This document shows, piece by piece, positions 53,925-64,000 of a DNA stretch of 64,000 nucleotides. Each line of letters opens with the position of its first letter. Positions within the stretch are counted from its first letter, which is position 1. The position numbers were made by a program, and so were the translations under genes. The DNA lies in assembly GCA_950097015.1 (NCBI GenBank), contig CATNEN010000001.1, positions 23,179,501 through 23,243,500 of the forward strand, given 5' to 3'. This DNA is from Macrostomum hystrix (lineage: Eukaryota; Platyhelminthes; Macrostomidae). The notes under the pieces are model-generated. The model was not told the origin of the DNA and searched no databases. It saw nothing but the letters and a program-made list of their open reading frames with translations.

Positions 53925-56900
53925 ACAGAGGTTAAAGATAATCTCCGTCTCCAGGATCAATCGAGACTTGAAGAAAAGCCTTTTCAATGTCCGCTTGAAT
54001 CGCTACCGAGTTTCATCGGAACCGAATCAGCAGCGCCGGAATCTGTGGAAAATCATTCGGTCCGATTTGTAGAAGATCGTTAATTGAAAAGTCACATTTG
54101 TTCCGCTTGGCCGAACCGTCATAAACGATTCGTAGCTTTGTGTGTTCACTGTCAGATTTGGCAACACACGAGTGAGGCAAGTAGTGAACTACGGATTGTG
54201 GTTTACGCAAGTCTGATGGGGAAAACTCGTTCGATAATCCCGGAATTTTCCTGGTCAGCAAGGATGTCGTACTTAGCTTGAAGAAGCGGATCTTTGGAAA
54301 GCGTGCGCATCGTTGAATGCAATCGACTGTATGCTAGATCGAAGTGGTTATTGAGCGAAGGTTGTGCATCTGAGTGCTTCCACGGAAGCTGGACAGAGTA
54401 GCGATCGTGAGCGAAGTGAGGAGCACAGTGGAAGGGCTCAACATCGTCTTTTGAACCGGGTTCAGCGATCCCTAGCGTTTCGAGCTTCCAAAAGTGGGAC
54501 AGCCGTTCATCGCTACTGAATTCTTCGCGAGTGGCGCAGCACAGAGTTTGCACCGCAGTGCAGGCAGCACCGTCTGGCGAGTCTGAGACGATTTCGTCTT
54601 GGCCTGCAGCAATTGTCAATGGGCCACAGAGGACAAAGCCAAGTTTGGTTGCTATGGCTACTGGACCTGAAGTGCCTCTGATTATCTGATCCTTGACTAT
54701 CTGGTAATACTGGTCAGATCCAACCAAAAGAGAAATCGGCGCAGAGGCATCACGAGGATCGAATGGGTCAGCCAAGTCAAGGTTGCGAAGATGGTCATAG
54801 GTGTTGGTCAGGATTGAGCGCTGAGGTTGGCAAATGTCTTTGACGACGTTGGCGTCAAGATGGATGACCTGCGGTGAGTCGATTTTGCGGAGTGATAGTG
54901 AGACTTTGCCAGAGTCTACAACAGAGCTGAGACCTGAGAAGGCTGAGACTTGTAGACGTTCTGTCTTGGCAGGACTGATGCCAAGCATCTGGCAGACGTC
55001 TTTTCGAACGTAAGTTCGATTGCTCGCCGTATCGAGCAGGACGCGAACCATCAGCTCTCGAGAGCCGTCAGCACTGATCAAGATCGCCTTAGCGACCGGA
55101 AGGACTACTGCTGGATTGCGATGTATGAACATGCTGAGAGATTGAGAATTTGGTGTGCTTTCACTGTTTCGAGCAGTACAGGTGAGAGTATCACCCGTAG
55201 ATTCAGTGGTTTGAGATTAAGGAGCGGCAGGCTGAATTTGTTGTGAATCGGTAGTGAGACACTGCTCTTTTCTAGGAATGATTTTTTGTGTCTTTTTCGG
55301 ATTATTCTGCTTAAGGTCGCCAGCCTTGTCCTGGTGAACTTTCGAACCTGTGGCACAAATGCTGGAATGATGATTACCGGAGCAATTGCGACAGCTGCGA
55401 TTGTCATGGCAGATTTTTACTGTGTGACCTGTGCGTAGGCAACGGAAGCAGCGAGAGTTCTTCACCAGAAATTCTTTTCGGGCAGCGACGGATGATAATT
55501 TCGAGCAATGCTCAGATGAGTGATCAACGCGACAATAGGTGCAGAAAATTTTCTGACGACTTTAATTGCGAATACGATCGATTCGGCTGTGATGGCGTCA
55601 TTTTTTGCGAGACTAGAGCGCAGGCGGAGCCAAGTCTAGCGGAGTTTGAGGACCCGTAAGATTTGTCGGAGCTGGTGGATTTGTGAGACTCGGCACCTGC
55701 GGCCTGGCGGATTTGAATCTCGGTTTTCAGACACTTAAGGAGCGAAGAAACTGAATCGATCTCCTTGCCCATGTGACTAGCCGAGCGATGCAACTCCAAA
55801 CGAAAATCAGGCGGGCAACGCTTTAGGAGGCTTGAGAGAAAGAGAGTTTCGTAGGAGGTCTCAGAGACACCTTGATTTTTTAGACTGAGAGTCGCGGCGA
55901 CAATGTCGTCATGAAAGCGGTGCAGCTCTTGCAGGGAGGTATTTGCGAGGCGGAGATCGGAGAGTTGCGACATTAGATCGCGGATGATCAGATCCTGATT
56001 GCCAAATCTCTCTTTAAGAGTGGCCAATGCCTCAGAGTAGTTGGCCGCAGTGACTGCAAAACCACGAATTGAGGCTCGTGCAGAGTCAGACAGAGTCGTG
56101 AAGATAGTTAAATTTGTCGGTATCCGAAAGAGTGGGATTTGAATCAATTGACGACGAGAACTGATCCCAGAAAGGTTGCTATTCAGAAATTGAACCCTCG
56201 AAGACTGGGATTTGCCTTTTGGGTAGTTTGATGGATGACTGCTTAACTGCTGGATGATCGTACGACAATTTGGTGGAAGTGAACTTTTCGAGAAGCTTAA
56301 TCGTGCGCTTTGCGCGCAGTGAATAGGTCTGGCTTTGTTCTTGCTCATCATCAAGCTGCTCAGTCTCAATAGCGAACTCAATTTGACTGTCGAGCTCGTT
56401 CATCTGATCAAGCTTAGTTGTGAGCACTTCAAGAAGAGCCTCGGCATCTGCCACATTCTTAGAATCGAACCGCGAGCCACTTTCCAGAACTTTTTCGGCT
56501 TTGCCGATAGCCTTCGTCACGTTAGAGCGAACAACACCGCGTCTGCGACTTAAGTCCGAAAATTCTTCCTTCGACAACGGCATGACCGACAGACTGACAA
56601 CTGGAACGTTGGACCCAAGACTGGGAGATCTCGAAGGACAGAGCGCAAAAGAGGGACCCACAAAAGGTAAATAGCTCACAAAATACAAAGGGAACAGAGA
56701 GTGAGAGAAAACTTAAACTGTTTCGAGCTGGAGATATAATTCAAAACGGACAAAGTCAGGTAGAATTTCAACTTGCGATCGAGACTGCCGATTGAGCTGA
56801 TGTGCCCCTGGATCCAGAACTGCTAATCGCACACGGCTGAGAAGTAAGGCTGCCGAAGTTGATCTCGCACGTCACAGGTAACAGGCTTTGTGTAAGCTTG

Positions 56901-57060
56901 CAGAGCAGCCGGCCGTAGAATGCGAATGCCAAGTTCACGAAGAGCGCGAGCCGAGATAGAGAGAGAGAGAAGCCGTAGCAGAAACAACGCAGTCGTGATG
57001 CATTCAGTAGAGTTTTGATCAGGGCGAGCACTTAATTGTTATATTTTTCATTGGGCGCCA
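53925..57060 (-). pseudogene. BEL/Pao retrotransposon, 3'-truncated and mutated (gag-protease-start of RT)
   Basis: Reads leftwards from the primer site. Gag starts at about 56,582 (MPLSKEEFSDLSRRRG) with the Pao gag region (SDSARASIRGFAVTAANYSE, then TLFLSSLLKRCPPDFRLELH). It is followed by CCHC-type knuckles (CFRCLRTGHTVKIC, CRNCSGNHHSSIC at about 55,390-55,450) and the Pao-type aspartic protease (RVLLDTASNRTYVRKDV near 55,020). The linker to RT and the first RT motifs (LRIVYDGSAKRN, then ADIEKAFLQV near 53,975) come next. Homology stops at about 53,930: the rest of RT, RNase H, integrase and 3' LTR are missing. Lesions: TAG at 56,179-56,181 where this family usually has Trp, and frame changes near 56,110, 55,550, 55,130-55,220, 54,210-54,260 and 54,010. 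It cannot be functional. Confidence 0.9.
57049..57060 (-). other. primer binding site of the BEL/Pao element
   Basis: TGGCGCCCAATG on the minus strand directly follows the LTR end CGTTACA. TGGCGCC is a frequent retroelement primer-site start. Confidence 0.7.
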
Positions 57061-57337
57061 TGTAACGATTTCTTATGCAACAAATTGAGTCCTCGCAGTA
57101 AGAGCCCGTTCACACGGCAGTGAGCCAATTCAGGCCGAGAGTCAAAATATATTTAAGTTTAACAGAGCGATAAGGAAGGGGGTTGGTTAGAAGGGTAACA
57201 TGTGCGCGGACTGTCCAGAGGTAAAAGATGAAACGCAGGGGAAGGAAAGAGAGACGAGGTGAGAGCCAATCAGAGCCGAGTGAGAAGATAAGGCTAATAA
57301 GTAAATTGAACAGGAAGGGGGGAGAGGAGAGAGTACA
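57061..57337 (-). repeat. 5' LTR of the BEL/Pao element
   Basis: On the minus strand it begins TGTACTCTCTCC at 57,337 (inferred) and ends AAATCGTTACA at 57,061 (fixed by the primer site). A TATA-like AAATATATTTTG lies at 57,144-57,154. Without the 3' LTR the outer boundary is uncertain. Confidence 0.55.
57075..57118 (-). promoter_or_regulatory. spliced-leader-like sequence in the LTR R/U5 region
   Basis: The minus strand reads GCCGTGTGAACGGGCTCTT and then ACTGCGAGGACTCAATTTGT, ending TGCAT. This parallels over about 44 bases the flatworm (Macrostomum) spliced leader as I remember it (core ACTGCGAAGACTCAATTTAT, ending TGCATG). It begins about 32 bases after the TATA-like box, where transcription would start, and ends just before the LTR end and primer site. 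Identity to a real leader must be checked by alignment. Confidence 0.6.
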
Positions 57338-58255
57338 TTAAGAGGGCGTGCGAAATGAGAAACCAGGGAGAAGTTAATACAAATACCTCACGGACGGATC
57401 ATAAGTATTTTTGTCAGGGTAAAAGAATGAATTAAAAGAAAGACAAAAACATACATGAGTAAAAGTGAGGTTAAAAGGTATAGAGTGATGTGATGAAAAA
57501 ATTTCAAGAAAAAAAAGCAGAGTAGAAATAAAAAGCTGTAGGATAGAGGGTAACACATCGGTTTGACATTTCATTCTACGACCATCGGCAGGCGCAATCA
57601 GGCACGGACGGATCATATTCAGAGACCGTATCCCCCCGAAACGGCCACCCAAATAGTCGTGAGTAGTTAATATTTAATCGGGCTTCAGAGGCAGCCAGTG
57701 CAGCTACTGCTAGAAAGCCTCGTTCTGTGATTGACCTACTGATTCCTATTTTGATAGTTATAATAGTTATAACTATAAGATAGCCATAACAGCTATGACT
57801 ATAGTTTATAGTTATAATTTTTTAGTAAATTTATTTTGATAGAGTATTGGTATAACGAGGGGACAGGGGATCGCGCGAGACCCCAAGCCCCCGGAGGACC
57901 CAGGCCCCCGAGGCCCACAGTTGATCAGCGGAGGTCCCACAGCCGGCTCCCCCTAAATAAATAACACAATAACCCAAGCCAGCCACCTGTAACCCCAGGT
58001 AGGCCGGACAGCAGTAGGCCCTAAGAAAAAAGTAACAATACCTAGAATAAAGCACTTTCAATAGCTAGAAACAAAAGCCCGCAAAGTGAGTTCAAAAACT
58101 GCCGACCTCATCGACAGTACATGACTAGTTTAATGCCATTGTTAGCAAATAATTTAACCAGCCTGTAGGATTAGCTCCGCTGTCACACGCGGGTGACTCT
58201 TGGCCCGGTGCCCCAGAGGGTCTGAGGTGGTCGAGCACAGTCCCCCCCGACATTT
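57338..58255. other. no gene; probable LINE 3' UTR and flank
   Basis: The part next to 58,256 should be the 3' untranslated region of the minus-strand LINE. At 57,745-57,825 there is AT-rich near-palindromic sequence (agttataactataagatagc). Two cacggacggatcata words occur at 57,390 and 57,604. The LINE's exact 3' end is not identified. Confidence 0.45.
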
Positions 58256-61138
58256 TTAGTTGGCAAATTGCCTAGTGTTCTGGGCAGCTCGCCTGTTGTG
58301 TTCTCTCTGCTTTAGAGAAGCCCAGAGAACATTGAGGACAGGCATTCTAGATCTGTCGGCAGGTCTGTGCGGAGGATTGGGAGGTACGATATGGAAGCTA
58401 TGGATTCTATTGCATGTCGCTTTGCAGAGCCAGCTAGTTGCCAGTGCTCGGAGCCTGTCAGCTACCATCGGCATGGCTGCCAGCTGATGTAAGTAGCTGA
58501 CCTTGGTATAGCTAGGAGCTCCATAGCAAATGCGAAGTGCATAATTTTGAATCATTTGGAGTTTGTTTAGACTATAGACAGAAAGGACATTTAGGACAGG
58601 GGAACCATACGTGAGAATGCTCTCGATGTAGGCCCTGTAGAGCATCTTGAGCGTGACGCTGCTGAGCTGAGTCATCCTAGCTAGTCTGCTAATAGACGCC
58701 AGTTGAGCTCTGCAGGTTCGCTCGATGATAAGAACATGGTGATTAAGTTGGAGACTGGGATCAAGGTTGATTCCAAGAAATTTGACATTGGTAACATAGG
58801 GGATGATCTCTCCACTCAGAGTGAAGTTGTGCCATTGTACCCTAGCTTAGGTTGCTAATCTGGAGTTGAAAGCCATGGCTTGAGATTTGCTCGAGTTGAG
58901 TTTGATGCCTTGAAGCGCACACCAGTCTGCAACAGCCTGCCGGTAAGGCTGTAGGATTTTGGCAATTCCTGGGACAGAGGTTGCTCTGGCCCAGATGGCC
59001 ATATCATCGGCAAACTGGCTGCGCTTCACATTTGGATTTAGTGGAGGAGGCATGCCGCTGACATACAAGTTGTACAGGAAGGGGCTTAGTATCCCCCCTG
59101 AGGGACGCCAGCGCGCGGATTGATGGAGTTGCTGAATGCCTCTCCGACTCGCACTTTGAAAGTCCTGTCGCGAAGATAATCGGACAGAAGACGAGTAATT
59201 TTTCTAGGCAGATTGGCTTCCTTCATTCGAACACGAAGTATATCGTGATCAGTGGAGTCAAACGCAAAGGCTGCGTCTAGGAAGATGGCGATGACTTTGT
59301 GGCCAAGACATTTGCTCTCCATGACATCCTGCGCAAGCCTGCACAGGTTGTCGTATGAGCTGTGGCCCTTCCTGTAGGCACACTGGTCCATACCTAGCGT
59401 GTTTGAGGGCTCCAAGTGTGAGACGAGTCTTCTTGCGATGAGTTTCTCAAAGAGTTTGCCGAAACAAGATGTGAGGCTAATTGGTCTCTACGAGTTTGGA
59501 TCATCCGGCGCCTTGTCAGGCTTCGGAATCATAATAGTAGTTGCCTTCTTCCAGGCAGAGGGGAAGATCCCCATATCGAAGCAGGCGTTGAACAAGTTGA
59601 GTATCCTGTTGATGGACATGGGTTTGAGGCCAAAGCGTAGAACCCTGTTTGGAATATCATCGGGACCCGGCGCCTTGTCGAGCTTGAGGTGTTCAAGCTC
59701 CCAGACAAGGTCGGGAACCGTGAAAGGAACTTCCAACGGATCAGGTGCATTCAGGGTCTGAGAGAGTGAGTCACGCCCTGTAGGATAAAAGAGCGGATCC
59801 ATGCAGTCATCTCTGACCCTTCTTGCAAAGTCCCTGTTGGTGATTGGAAGAGGTTTCATTTTAGCTCCCAGGGATTCGGCAAACATCTGGGCCTTGTCGT
59901 TCTCGGTGTAGGCCACGCGCTGATCCCGGGAGAGAGTAGGAATAGGTCTTGGCTTTGTCTTTCCCATAAGGGTCCGAACATCGTGCCAAAAGTTTTTGAC
60001 CTTCCTGTCTCTGGCATTGTCAAAACCACGCTCTGACAGAGCTTGGTTTTTTGTTTCGTTGCAAGATTCTTGATATCCTTTTTATTTCTGCTGCTAGCTT
60101 GTTTGCCTCGAGTCGGCAACTGTCGTCGTGAGTTCGGCAATACATGCGCCGCAGTTTCCTGCGTAGCTTGGTCTTGACAAGAATGTATTGCGGAAGAGGC
60201 CTTGCCAAATTACGCTCAGGTATAGTTTGAACGATTGCCGAGGTGATCACCGGGACCTCCTTGTCGACATCGACTTGACAGATGAGCATAGGAGCATTAA
60301 GTGTGAAGAGTGATTGGTTAAGATGAATTTGGAATTGTTCCCAGTTGACCTTGTTGAAATTTCTCTGCTTTCAAGGGCCATCCCACGCGGGGGCCCTGGA
60401 TTCGAGAGTGAGGCATATTGGTAGGTGGTCACTTCCCACATCGTAGCCAACTTGGAAGTCGGTCACACTCGCCGCAAGATTGCGCGAGGCCAGTCCTAAG
60501 TCGAGGACGTTCATTGAGACCACCCCACTTTTGCTGGCTACACGGGTGTACTCACCAACCTCATTGAGAACAATGGGCGCGTTGTGGTCTTCAATCAGCC
60601 AGTTGTAGAGCTGTTCACCTGCTCTATTGTTACGACTGGTGTTACCAAACACATCGTGTCTGGCATTGAGATCGCCCAGAATGAGACTTCGATTGGATGA
60701 GAAAAGAGATTTGAGAGTATCCATGTTGAGCACCTCTGGAGTGGGTGACTTGTAGACCAAGGAGAGATTAAATGGCGCAAGCGAGACGTGCGTCGGCTGC
60801 ACATGGCAGGAGAGGACCTCCAAGTTGGTATTGTCCACAAACATGCAGACATTGGAGAGCGTCACTCTCGAGTTGTGCACCAATAGTAGCCCTCTCTTGG
60901 CAAGAGGCGCATCGAACCGGAAGCAAGAATAACCTGTAAGAGAAAGTTGGTGAGTATCCTTGAGGAGCGTTTCTGAGAAGAGGGCAATATCCAGCTCCTC
61001 CTCAATCAGCCACAGCTGCAACTCGAGGAATTTGGGTAGGAAGCCCCGACAATTTAATTGGGCGACTTTCAGCCCTGCCGGGCGACCAATGGGAATCGAG
61101 GAAAAGGAGCTATTGGAGGAGGGGGTAGTAGAGCTACC
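58256..61138 (-). pseudogene. Jockey-like LINE ORF2 (endonuclease-reverse transcriptase), broken
   Basis: Reads leftwards. It starts in the AP-endonuclease domain (VAQLNCRGFLPKF, ALFSETLL, SLILGDLNARHDVFGNTSRN, GSDHLPICLTL). A linker follows, then reverse transcriptase (LKLDKAPGPDDIPNRVL, IFLDAAFAFDSTDHDIL, GVPQGG, then FADDMAIWA with FADD at 59,003-59,014). The C-terminal region has helical motifs (LYRAYIESILTYGSPV, ALRICYGAP) and ends near 58,256. Lesions: TGA at 60,371-60,373; TGA near 60,020; a frame change near 60,000; TAG near 59,488; a frame change at about 59,090 just after GVPQGG; TAA or frame breaks near 58,847 and 58,680. No RNase H follows RT in this ORF. Activity would be target-primed reverse transcription, but this copy is dead. 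Clade assignment is by motif similarity only. Confidence 0.88.
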
Positions 61139-61176
61139 GAATTTTTACTATAAATACAGAGACATATTTTGACTAT

Positions 61177-61817
61177 TCAGGTGGCCTTAGTCCCGCCCAT
61201 CAGCAGGACTAGGAACTGAGTGCCGAGGTCCATCAGTCCCAGTCCAGGCCCATCCGGCTCCAGCCCGGAGGCCAGCCGCGTGATACTGAGGACCGCCTTA
61301 ACAGTGGCCGCCATATCAAGCGACTGGTTACCCCGGACGACAGCCGTCTGAGCGTAGACCAGGGTGAGTACCAGGGCCCGCGCCAGGAGGGGCAGGAACT
61401 CTTTAACATTTAAGTTGGCAATGTGCTCGGAAATTTTGGAAATATCCGAGCTCATCAAATTCATTAAATTGGCGCCTTCCGCGTTCGCAGGTGCCGCAGG
61501 GGCGGCGGCGGCGGCGACGGGGGCGGATTAGTAGCAGTTGGTCGCGTCTGCTGCTGCTGCTCAGGTGGCGGCCTCTGTGGTCGACCGTTGAGCCCTACAG
61601 TCAGCCAGGTCTGGTCATTGTCAACCTCCATGCCTGCCGACGAAGACGCTGACGGTACAGGAGCAGGGGGCCTTGCCTCGCTAGTGATGGTCTGCTGCGG
61701 TTGCCTAGGTTGCAGCTGCTGCTGCTGCTGCTGCGGCTGCTTCTGCTGCGGCTGCGGCTTCTGCTGCTGCGGCTGCTGCTGCTGTTGTTGTTGTTGTTGT
61801 TGTTGTTGTTGGGGCAA
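61177..61817 (-). pseudogene. LINE ORF1 C-terminal part (Gln-rich, then helical)
   Basis: Two minus-strand frames meeting at 61,464. The first (61,817-61,464) is Gln/Pro rich from CAG/CAA repeats and contains GMEVDNDQTWLTVGLNGRP. The second (61,464-61,177) is helical (ISKISEHIANLNVKEFLPLL, then AATVKAVLSITRLASGL) and ends 39 bases before ORF2. The junction implies one frame change. Position between the zinc knuckles and ORF2 fits the C-terminal part of ORF1 of the same LINE. Confidence 0.55.
61783..61811 (-). repeat. (CAA)n run
   Basis: About nine CAA triplets on the minus strand, just after the RNase H-carrying fragment. It could be the simple-repeat tail of an inserted LINE, or simply polyglutamine coding sequence. 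Confidence 0.85.
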
Positions 61818-61832
61818 GAGGCGCCGAGTGAG

Positions 61833-62430
61833 CTACCAGCTCCGTCTCGCCAGCGCCACCGACCTAGCGGGGTCGGACGTCAGCACACTAAGATTGAGGT
61901 CATCACTGTCGAAAGTAGCCAGTCTCTCCCTGCGGAGGGCCGGGCATTGAAGCCAGTGTTCCACGTCTTCCGGGGCCATACCGCAACGGAGGCATTTGGG
62001 GTCGGCGTGCGGGTTGATAACGCTGCTATAGGCCCGCAGAAGGCTACAGTGGCCCGAACGCAGCCTGGCCAGGAGCACCGCGTCCTGACGGGTGCGAATC
62101 TCAGCCCTGTCCCGCTGGCGGTCCAGGGCGCCGTAGACGGCAGCTGTCCGGGCATGTCTGATGGGCGGGTCTGCAATGTGACGTCGGGCGGCAGCCAGCG
62201 CACTCCACATCGAAATTGGCGCGCTGGTGTTGTCGGCAGGAGCAGCAGCCGCCTGCTTGGCCGCCTCATCGGCTAGCTCGTTACCAGCCAGCCCGCAGTG
62301 CCCCGGAACCCACTGGAGCAGCTGCTGCTGCGACTGGGCGGGCCTGGCTGCACGGATGGCGGCATGTTGGGCGTCGCTGGTAACCTTGAGCGCCCTGACG
62401 GCTGCCGCGATGGCTGGGCAAGAAAATGAT
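61833..62430 (-). pseudogene. RNase H and C-terminal CCHC of a LINE ORF2, nested in ORF1
   Basis: Minus-strand frame with the second half of an RNase H domain (VTSDAQHAAIRAA, then QWVPGHCGLAGNELADEAAK). It is followed by the CCHC motif that closes many LINE ORF2 proteins (CLRCGMAPEDVEHWLQC) and a stop at 61,833. Its left part is missing: similarity begins abruptly at about 62,430, where ORF1's third zinc knuckle breaks off in a different frame. A short 3' tail and (CAA)n follow. This looks like a 5'-truncated LINE end inserted into ORF1 of another LINE. Confidence 0.75.
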
Positions 62431-63436
62431 TCGCCTTGTGCGGTCCCCCGCAGTTGGCGCACACTGGCACAGTGTTGGGCGGGCAGTCAGCCAGATGGTG
62501 TCCACCACCACATTTGCGACATACAATTGGACCGGTGCAATCGATGGTGCGGTGGCCAATGCCCTGGCATTTAAAACACTGCGTAATCCTGGGCGGAGCA
62601 GAGGATTTGCTGGCCTCGCAGGAAAACGTAATGAACGGAGTGTTGATGCCCTCTTCAATGCACTTTTGGGCGACTTTGGAATCCTTTACAAAGACTCTCA
62701 GCAACCTGGTGGGTTGGTTGTCGGTGAGCCGGGTTATACGTTGGACGCCGGTTACACCAGTAATATCGTTGGCTTCTAACATCGATTTGAAGTCTTTGGT
62801 TTGGATATTTAAATCGACATCGCGAACCACGCACGTTGACGGAGTCGTCTTAGGCCCAGCCATTTGGTCAGCACCGTGCCGGGCATCCAGGGGGCGCAAA
62901 CGCGGTAGCCACCGCACTACGGGTTGCACCTCGAACAACGGGACCTTCAGCAGGTCGTGAAAAAAGTGCTGATGGTCTTGTTCGGATGCCGGGATCACAA
63001 GGTAGGCAGCTTGGTTGTGAACACATCGCAAAGTTTGCTCCCAACCACTGGCAGAATTGCAGTTGGTTGCCAGCTGCGTGCTCGGCCACCTCGAAGACAA
63101 CCGGGCAGATACCCGAGAGGTGTTCAGGCCGTCTGCCTCGCGAGCTGGCCATACCAGAAACCACGTTGGAGTAGGTTGGAGCACGGTGCGTCCCGCCGCC
63201 TCGGCCAGAAGCTCCCCCTCTGCCGGGGACCGAGGCTGCCCCAGAGCTGGACGCGGCATTCGGCCGCGCGGGTGCTGCCGACGTCGTCGTCGCCGTCGTC
63301 GCGACCCCCCCGCCGCCGCCGACACCGCCGCCGCAGTCCTCTCCAGGGCCGGTGCAGCTGTCGCCGGTCGCTCAGCCGCCGTCGCTGCTGCCGCCACTGC
63401 TGCCGCTGCTGCGGTCTTTGGCACCGTGGTGGGCAT
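62430..63436 (-). CDS. LINE ORF1 (gag-like, zinc knuckles), interrupted at its third knuckle
   Basis: ATG at 63,434-63,436. The N-terminus is Ala-rich, followed by an Arg run. The middle has RRM/PRE-like features (STCVVRDVDLNIQTKDFKSM, then TRLLRVFVKDSKVAQKCIEE). Then come knuckles CFKCQGIGHRTIDC, CRKCGGGHHLADC and the beginning of a third, CANCGGPHKAN, which breaks at about 62,430. The frame then runs out of domain to a stop at 62,273. The protein should bind LINE RNA. Directly upstream, in the same reading frame and separated by one TAA, lies the AlkB domain. Confidence 0.85.
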
Positions 63437-63475
63437 GCGCTGTCTCAGCGATGGGTCCGTGACCCTAGAGGTTAG

Positions 63476-64000
63476 TTATATTCGATAGCCAGCCTGCTCC
63501 AGGGGCGTGGCTGGACCGCTGTGCTGTGTCTTCTGCTGACTAGTCCCACTCATGAGAATGACGGATCCAGGAACCGTTGGGTAGTCACAGAGGATTCGGT
63601 GGTCGCGATTGGCCCTCACCAAGAAGCGCCTCGTCGCCCCAAATGACACTGTGGCGATCGTTGGCTGGGGCCCCAGCTCCGGCTCGTTATCGGCGTGTAA
63701 GGAATATTAATGTCGGGCCGTGCATAAAAATTTATGAGGCACGAATTGAAGTTTGGTAGTTCTAGGTGCTCAGTTAGATACTCTTTGATAAGTTGAATTG
63801 TTGGGTGCCAATTATTATTTTCTTTGAGCATTACACCTGAGTAGCTGTATTCTGGCCCGAACCAGAAGACACGTCGCCTCTCAGCTGGCTTATGATGGAA
63901 GGAGAGCGGCAGGATATCACTTAAGATGCTGTGATACGCCTGGCTGGAGACGTCGCGCAGTAAGTGCAGGTAATAATTAAAGTGGGCATCCCCATAGAGG
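63476..64000 (-). pseudogene. AlkB-like 2-oxoglutarate/Fe(II) dioxygenase domain, runs off right edge
   Basis: AlkB enzymes oxidatively remove alkyl groups from nucleic-acid bases. Seen on the minus strand: RRRVFWFGPEYSYSGV (AlkB/ALKBH2-like), FNSCLINFYA, then in a shifted frame HADNEPELGP (iron ligands His and Asp, HxD), TIATVSFGATRRFLVR, PGSVILMSG and QHSGP (candidate distal His). The frame changes by one base near 63,693-63,699, exactly before the HxD motif. Near the end the sequence reads YRI, TAA, LTSR, where AlkB proteins have an RxSLTxR-type motif. The TAA (63,476-63,478) could be a single-base change from a serine codon. Past it the same frame continues into LINE ORF1. The N-terminus lies outside the window. 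Host ALKBH gene fragment versus LINE-encoded domain is not settled. Confidence 0.85.

Noticed and set aside
60960-61172. Plus-strand ORF at the start of LINE ORF2
   Set aside because: Antisense of the endonuclease start (LNCRG motif on the minus strand).
61588-62276. Plus-strand Cys/Leu-rich frames opposite the CAG/CAA repeats
   Set aside because: Antisense of polyglutamine and RNase H coding sequence.

Overview
This window is eukaryotic and repeat-dominated. Nearly every recognisable coding region belongs to a transposable element, there are GT-AG introns, gene density is very low, satellites are extensive, and there is a broken 18S rRNA fragment. A free-living flatworm, perhaps close to Macrostomum, is my best inference: the LTR of one retrotransposon (57,075-57,118, minus strand) carries a near copy of what I remember as the Macrostomum spliced leader. 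I cannot verify that without a database.

Layout. 1-4,272: minus-strand Ty3/Gypsy element running off the left edge (LTR, primer site, gag, -1 frameshift site, pol). 4,273-8,200: direct repeats, a 5' fragment of 18S rRNA with internal deletions, and a tRNA-like sequence. 8,200-10,834: AT-rich, no genes. 10,835-12,627: a KDZ-type DNA transposase with an intron, broken twice. 12,696-20,935: segment A, a roughly 8-kb block of minisatellites, a 140-bp satellite and small conserved ORFs. About 20,936-26,640: a retroelement encoding only gag, protease and an unknown ORF. 27,990-28,481: an unrecognised ORF. 28,557-44,845: segment B, a direct duplicate of A, enlarged by expanded satellites, a hAT fragment, a MITE-like foldback and a young Gypsy element (34,174-38,621). 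That element has 295-bp LTRs that read identical and a GTAG target duplication. 44,846-53,900: low-complexity DNA with one proline-rich ORF and one unrecognised long ORF (49,563-50,669), the best candidate for a host gene. 53,925-57,337: a truncated, mutated BEL/Pao element. 57,338-64,000: a Jockey-like LINE (ORF1 plus endonuclease-RT ORF2) with an RNase H fragment nested in ORF1. An AlkB-like 2-oxoglutarate/Fe(II) dioxygenase domain lies directly upstream of ORF1, in the same reading frame.

The most interesting signals are these. (1) The AlkB dioxygenase domain joined to the LINE ORF1. (2) The spliced-leader-like sequence at the predicted start of the BEL/Pao transcript. (3) In-frame G GGA AAC/T slippery heptamers at the gag-pol or gag-pro junctions of three separate LTR-type elements. 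(4) The A/B duplication, whose satellites have expanded at very different rates. No prokaryotic features, CRISPR arrays or operons are present.
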